A DNA stretch of 64,000 bases from Neobacillus cucumis (GTDB lineage Bacteria; Bacillota; Bacilli; Bacillales_B; DSM-18226): the NCBI RefSeq assembly GCF_016107705.1, contig NZ_JAEHGC010000006.1:62001-126000 (forward strand), in the 5' to 3' direction. Shown here one piece after another: positions 60,588-64,000 of the stretch. Both the position numbers and the translations under genes were made by a program. Position 1 is the first letter of the stretch; every line of letters starts with the position of its first letter. The notes below the pieces were generated by a model. The model was not told the origin of the DNA and made no database searches. It saw nothing but the letters and a program-made list of their open reading frames with translations.

Positions 60588-61733
60588 TCACGGCCGTAAA
60601 ATCACCTTAATGCAGTCCTCAGTTTTTGTATCAAACACCTCATATCCATGCTTAGCCTGATCCAATGGAAGGATATGGGTGATGATGTCGCTTGGATCAA
60701 TTTTTCCTTCATTAATCATATCGTAGAGGAACGGCATATACGGAATGACCGGGGCCTGGCCTGTTTTAATATCAACATTCCTCTGGAAAATATCACCGAG
60801 AGGAAAGGAGTTGTACCTGCCGCCGTATACCCCTGTAAGCTGAATCGTTCCGCCTTTTCTTACAGCCTGACTTGCAATTACAATTGCTCCCATTGAACCA
60901 CCATGGAGCTTTAACCCAGAAGCAAGAAACTCGAGCGGGGTCATTTTTCCGTCCATTCCAACCGCATCAATCACGATGTCAGCCCCGCCCTTGGTAATTT
61001 CGAGCAGGTAATCCCCAACATTTTCATGATCTTCAAAATTAACAATCTCAACCTTGTTCGTCCGTTTTGCATGCTCGAGGCGATATCCAACATAGTCAAC
61101 GGCAATAACCCGTTTGGCTCCTTTTAACCAGGAGAATTTTTGTGCCAACAAACCGACGGGGCCGCAGCCTAGGACAATGACGGTATCTCCTTCCTTTACA
61201 CCGGCATGATCTACACTCCAGTAGGCGGTGGGTGCTGCATCAGCAAGCAGCACTAATTTTTCGTCTTCGACTTCACAATTATCGGGAATTTTAAAGGGAG
61301 TAAAATTTCCGAATGGGACCCGCATATATTCTGCCTGGCCACCGGCATATCCACCCGTGGTTTCAGAATAGCCAAAGAAACCTGAACCTTGGCCATGGGG
61401 GTTTCCATTGTCACATTGACTTGTCAAATCATGTGTACAATACCAGCAGTGGCCGCAGCTCACATTAAAAGGAATGATGACTCGGTCGCCTTTTTTCAAG
61501 TTTGTGACCTCAGGACCAACCTCCTCAACCACGCCCATTGGTTCGTGTCCAATCACATAATCGGTCGGCAAATTGGGAATCATTGCATGAATTAGATGTA
61601 AGTCAGAACCGCAAATGGCCGAGGAGGTAACTTTTACAATAATATCATCAGCATTTTTAATAGAAGGGTCTTTTACCTCTTTCACTTGCACATTCTTGAT
61701 GCCTTGATATGTAACGGCTTTCACTGTAATCAC
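60588..61733 (-). CDS. Zinc-dependent alcohol/formaldehyde dehydrogenase (AdhB-like)
   Basis: 381 residues, MDR superfamily. Catalytic zinc Cys in SSAICGSDLHLIHAMIP (about 36-52) with GHEPMG, structural zinc cysteines in CGHCWYCTHDLTSQC (about 93-107), NAD site VLGCGPVGLLAQ (about 180-191). It matches the glutathione-independent formaldehyde dehydrogenase-like group. It is third in an operon after two CotF-type spore genes, the same association as adhB with yraD-yraG in B. subtilis, so probably expressed in the mother cell. Confidence 0.94.
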   Translation of the reverse strand: MITVKAVTYQGIKNVQVKEVKDPSIKNADDIIVKVTSSAICGSDLHLIHAMIPNLPTDYVIGHEPMGVVEEVGPEVTNLKKGDRVIIPFNVSCGHCWYCTHDLTSQCDNGNPHGQGSGFFGYSETTGGYAGGQAEYMRVPFGNFTPFKIPDNCEVEDEKLVLLADAAPTAYWSVDHAGVKEGDTVIVLGCGPVGLLAQKFSWLKGAKRVIAVDYVGYRLEHAKRTNKVEIVNFEDHENVGDYLLEITKGGADIVIDAVGMDGKMTPLEFLASGLKLHGGSMGAIVIASQAVRKGGTIQLTGVYGGRYNSFPLGDIFQRNVDIKTGQAPVIPYMPFLYDMINEGKIDPSDIITHILPLDQAKHGYEVFDTKTEDCIKVILRP

Positions 61734-61742
61734 TCCTTCCTG

Positions 61743-62102
61743 TTATTTATTTGGTGTAGCAAACATGCCGCGTCGGTCAGTGTCATTCGGGAAAAGATTG
61801 AGCTGGGCAATTTGTACTGCGGTTTGGGCTGCCTTTAAATCAATCGGTATTTGTTCGTTGAAATCAAAGGGGTGAAGCCAGCCTCTTTTTATCATCAAAT
61901 CTTTAATTTCTCCATGTAAATCAATAGCTGCATCCATTTGCTTGTACAGTGCGTTTCTTAGCTCGGGATTCGTTGTTTCGGTAATCGCAAAACTATAATT
62001 TCGTATTCCGGTTTTTACTGATAATAAAAAATCCATGGCAAAAGCGGAATCTGCCAGATTTGGCATCCCTTCTGCATTTCGCGGGTCTAAAAAATCCTCC
62101 AT
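61743..62102 (-). CDS. CotF-type spore coat protein (YraD/YraF-like)
   Basis: 119 residues with the coat F helical-bundle pattern: DSAFAMDFLLSVKTGIRNYS, FAITETTNPELRNALYKQMD and GEIKDLMIKRGWLHPFD. A structural component of the spore surface. Lies 14 bp after the small partner gene and 9 bp before adhB-like. A paralogue lies at 62654 on the other strand. Confidence 0.92.
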   Translation of the reverse strand: MEDFLDPRNAEGMPNLADSAFAMDFLLSVKTGIRNYSFAITETTNPELRNALYKQMDAAIDLHGEIKDLMIKRGWLHPFDFNEQIPIDLKAAQTAVQIAQLNLFPNDTDRRGMFATPNK

Positions 62103-62116
62103 TTTTTAACCTCCGG

Positions 62117-62326
62117 CTATTGAATAAATGGGTTGTCTTGATAAAAACTAAGTAATTCATTGATATCTTTTATCGATTGCTGAACATCTTTTTCCATTAG
62201 TGCTTTTAATTCATTATCAAAGCAAATTCCCTGCATTAGTTTTGAACGGAGCAAGCAAACCGTTTTAAAATTGAGAATTTCATGTGTATCCAGTGTTTCA
62301 TGTAATGCTAATCTTTCTATATCCAT
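62117..62326 (-). CDS. Small CotF-partner spore protein (YraE/YraG-like), copy 1
   Basis: 69 residues from ATG 62326 with GGGGGTTG upstream. DIERLALHETLDTHEILNFK and TVCLLRSKLMQGICFDNELK align with the divergent gene at 62451 (FLGMHEALEVHELLTFKTLC). Helical; pairs with the CotF-type protein. Confidence 0.85.
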   Translation of the reverse strand: MDIERLALHETLDTHEILNFKTVCLLRSKLMQGICFDNELKALMEKDVQQSIKDINELLSFYQDNPFIQ

Positions 62327-62450
62327 TAAAATCAACCCCCACTTTATAACCTGACAATTGTATTTTCTCCAAATATCTTTTCCTTATGATAAATGGGGCG
62401 GTTTGGCATACTAATTCTAGGAACAAAAAGAACCATAATGGAGTGAGGAC

Positions 62451-62657
62451 ATGACAAAGTTTTTAGGTATGCATGAGGCCCTAGAGGTTCATGAATTATT
62501 AACCTTCAAAACCCTTTGTTTAACAAAGGCAACAACAATGAGTGCACTGGCACAAGACGAAGAATTAAAGGCCATTCTTGCAAGCGATGTAACCACAGGA
62601 ACGGAGCATATTAAGCAGCTTCAGCAGTTTTTGACGAATCGGGAGGATGTCCAATGA
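62451..62657 (+). CDS. Small CotF-partner spore protein (YraE/YraG-like), copy 2
   Basis: 68 residues: TKFLGMHEALEVHELLTFKT, then LCLTKATTMSALAQDEELKA. GAGTGAGGA before the ATG. Its stop overlaps the start of the CotF-type gene by four bases (ATGA). Homologous to the divergent gene at 62117. Confidence 0.87.
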   Translation: MTKFLGMHEALEVHELLTFKTLCLTKATTMSALAQDEELKAILASDVTTGTEHIKQLQQFLTNREDVQ

Positions 62658-62956
62658 ATCAATTTATACAAAGTCTTATGGGAATGGGCGGAATGACTGA
62701 CCAAGTAATTGCAACGGATTTCTTGATATCGGCCAAATCGGGGGTACGAAATTATGCTGCGGCAATTACGGAGGCTGCCACTCCGGAATTAAGAGAAGCC
62801 CTACGGGAGCAATTACGGGTTGCCGTTGAAACTTATGATAAAATCACCCACTTTATGGTTGCAGAGGGATATTATCATCCACATGAATTGGGCGACCAGC
62901 TTCAGGTGGATTTGACAGCAGCTGATACAGCATTTAATCTTGCACAGAAATCGTAA
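62654..62956 (+). CDS. CotF-type spore coat protein, copy 2
   Basis: 100 residues with the same pattern as the gene at 61743: TDFLISAKSGVRNYAAAITE, AATPELREALREQLRVAVET and MVAEGYYHPHELGDQLQVDL. Together with the upstream small gene it mirrors the minus-strand pair. Confidence 0.92.
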   Translation: MNQFIQSLMGMGGMTDQVIATDFLISAKSGVRNYAAAITEAATPELREALREQLRVAVETYDKITHFMVAEGYYHPHELGDQLQVDLTAADTAFNLAQKS

Positions 62957-62960
62957 AAAA

Positions 62961-62986
62961 ACCCCAAGTCGACTTGGGGTCTTTTA
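62961..62986 (+). terminator. Intrinsic terminator
   Basis: ACCCCAAG and CTTGGGGT around TCGA, then CTTTTAT. Confidence 0.9.
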
Positions 62987-62987
62987 T

Positions 62988-63125
62988 CTATTCTTTTGCC
63001 AATTTATTACGGTCAGCCGACTCTTCAAGCCAGCCATTTTCAATCAATATACTACCCCGTCTTCTGCAAACTCTGCAAATTCCGCTGACAAACGAATATT
63101 ATCCTCTAAGGATTGATCGTATTTG
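62988..63125 (-). pseudogene. Remnant of a DUF3231-like protein
   Basis: On the minus strand IRLSAEFAEFAEDG appears in one frame and SILIENGWLEESADRNKLAK, ending at TAG 62988, in another. This is the typical DUF3231 end. There is no upstream part, and the rest up to 63373 holds no gene. Confidence 0.55.
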
Positions 63126-63373
63126 AGTATCCTTTACAGTTTCTAAGGAAATAGGTGAATAAACATTTACTCATACTGTTGTTTATCTATGCCTGTTTCC
63201 ATGATCCTAGCATCTTTTGGTATTTCTCTTAGTATTTTATCTTTATTATAACTATATCTACGAATAAGCACTTGTACTCATAAAAGAGAGGTGAATGGTT
63301 CAAAATACAGAATAAGGACTTTTCTGTAATAAAATCTCATTTAAAAAAGTTTAATGGTAAAGTTGGGAAGACA

Positions 63374-63835
63374 ATGGGAAAAAGTGACCGCAAAGTTGAA
63401 ATGCTTTTTTGGAGTATTGCCCTCCCTGGATTTGGGCAGCTTCTAAATGGTAAATATATAAAAGGGCTATTATTTGTCGGATTAGAATTTTTGATCAATG
63501 TCAAAGCCCATTTTAATACGATTATCATGTTAAGTTTTCAAGGGGAAATCGTAAAAGCAATCCAGGAGACGAATTATCAATGGCTAATGTTTTATCCATG
63601 TTTATATTTTTTCGCCATGTGGGATGCATGGAAGGATGCAGGAGGTGGGAAGGACCGATATTCGTTTATGCCTTTTGTGTTTGCCGCCTACTTTGTAACG
63701 GTTGGCTGTATGTATTCCAATACCTTTAAATTATTTGGGGTTCTATTCGGTCCTGTATGGCTTCCGATCTTGTTTATGATTCCTGGATTATTCATTGGTA
63801 TGGTCATTCGAAAAATAATCCTCCATTTTTCATAG
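63374..63835 (+). CDS. Multi-helix membrane protein, 153 residues
   Basis: GKSDRKVEMLFWSIALPGFG QLLNGKYIKG resembles the start of TM2-type proteins (P-G-x-G-Q-x-L-N-x-Y). Then about four more membrane helices (LMFYPCLYFFAMWDAWKD, PFVFAAYFVTVGCMYS, PVWLPILFMIPGLFIGMVI). Function unknown. Ribosome site is weak (GGGAAGAC). Terminator follows. Confidence 0.75.
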   Translation: MGKSDRKVEMLFWSIALPGFGQLLNGKYIKGLLFVGLEFLINVKAHFNTIIMLSFQGEIVKAIQETNYQWLMFYPCLYFFAMWDAWKDAGGGKDRYSFMPFVFAAYFVTVGCMYSNTFKLFGVLFGPVWLPILFMIPGLFIGMVIRKIILHFS

Positions 63836-63861
63836 GATGATTTTTCTGTTTTTATAAAAAA

Positions 63862-63884
63862 AGAAGCTCGGAATTAGAGCTTCT
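63862..63884 (+). terminator. Short terminator hairpin
   Basis: AGAAGCTC and GAGCTTCT around GGAATTA, preceded by As on the 5' side. The remaining 115 bases to the window end show no feature. Confidence 0.65.
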
Positions 63885-64000
63885 GTTGTTTGTTGTGGGT
63901 AGTTCATCTTATAAAGAAGGTACAGCAACACCTGTTTTTGGTACATGCTTTTAGTTTTTGCTTCATTCGTACTATATTAGAACGGCCAGTCCATCAGGTA

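Overview
The window comes from a low-GC, endospore-forming Firmicute, most likely a member of the Bacillaceae close to Bacillus/Neobacillus. The reasons are a complete GerA-type germinant receptor operon, YjcZ-type and CotF-type spore proteins, a Spo0E-like protein, lutBC, strong AGGAGG ribosome sites, frequent TTG/GTG starts and dense intrinsic terminators. No rRNA, tRNA, CRISPR or intact mobile element was seen. Mobile DNA is present only as decayed fragments: a serine resolvase and an IS110-type transposase.

Layout. 1-4.9 kb: folD (cut by the window edge) behind a ZTP riboswitch with a terminator, a YuiD-like membrane protein, a secreted alkaline phosphatase, an SRPBCC protein, an RraA-like protein, then decayed DNA with a dispersed palindromic element. 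4.9-7 kb: a TPR protein and a SpoT-like HD protein. 7.6-11.5 kb: a gerAA-gerAC-gerAB operon on the minus strand. 12.3-18.9 kb: a seven-gene operon behind a convincing Pho box, with a binding protein, an alkaline-phosphatase-superfamily hydrolase, two permeases, an ATPase, a DeoR-type regulator and a HAD phosphatase. It looks like a phosphate-starvation scavenging system for an organophosphorus compound. 19-19.6 kb: a paired SMR exporter. 19.8-28 kb: a polyamine/guanidine-compound region. A MerR-type regulator sits between speE and an APC permease-aldehyde dehydrogenase-iron alcohol dehydrogenase-ureohydrolase operon. Both promoters have a 19-bp spacer and nearly the same operator, and the speE mRNA has a long leader that can fold.

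28-36 kb: a HAD phosphatase, a TetR pseudogene, a CuA-type cupredoxin lipoprotein, an RNase J paralogue, a MOSC protein, an alpha/beta hydrolase broken by one base, a ferritin-like protein, and a soluble protein that joins a GerAA amino-terminal domain to a GerAC carboxy-terminal region. 36.4-37.9 kb: 27 tandem copies of a 52-bp unit. A smaller array with the same 52-bp period lies at 46.3 kb, just upstream of lutBC, and lutA is absent there. 37.9-47 kb: M20 amidohydrolase, thioesterase, a GST-like reductase, GNAT, several small membrane proteins, lutBC.

47-64 kb: many small proteins (several only 23-50 residues), a Cys-rich pentapeptide-repeat protein, a methyltransferase/LysR divergent pair with a clear LysR box, a second MurG-like glycosyltransferase, a two-component system with an 11-bp-spaced direct repeat upstream, YjcZ peptides, and a yra-like spore locus: a zinc alcohol dehydrogenase in an operon with a CotF-type pair, facing a second CotF-type pair.

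The strongest candidates for something undescribed are the GerAA-GerAC hybrid protein (34316-35506), the structured leader and shared MerR control of the polyamine region (19.8-28 kb), the Pho-box operon with a cytosolic phosphodiesterase-like enzyme (12.3-18.9 kb), and the two 52-bp-period arrays.
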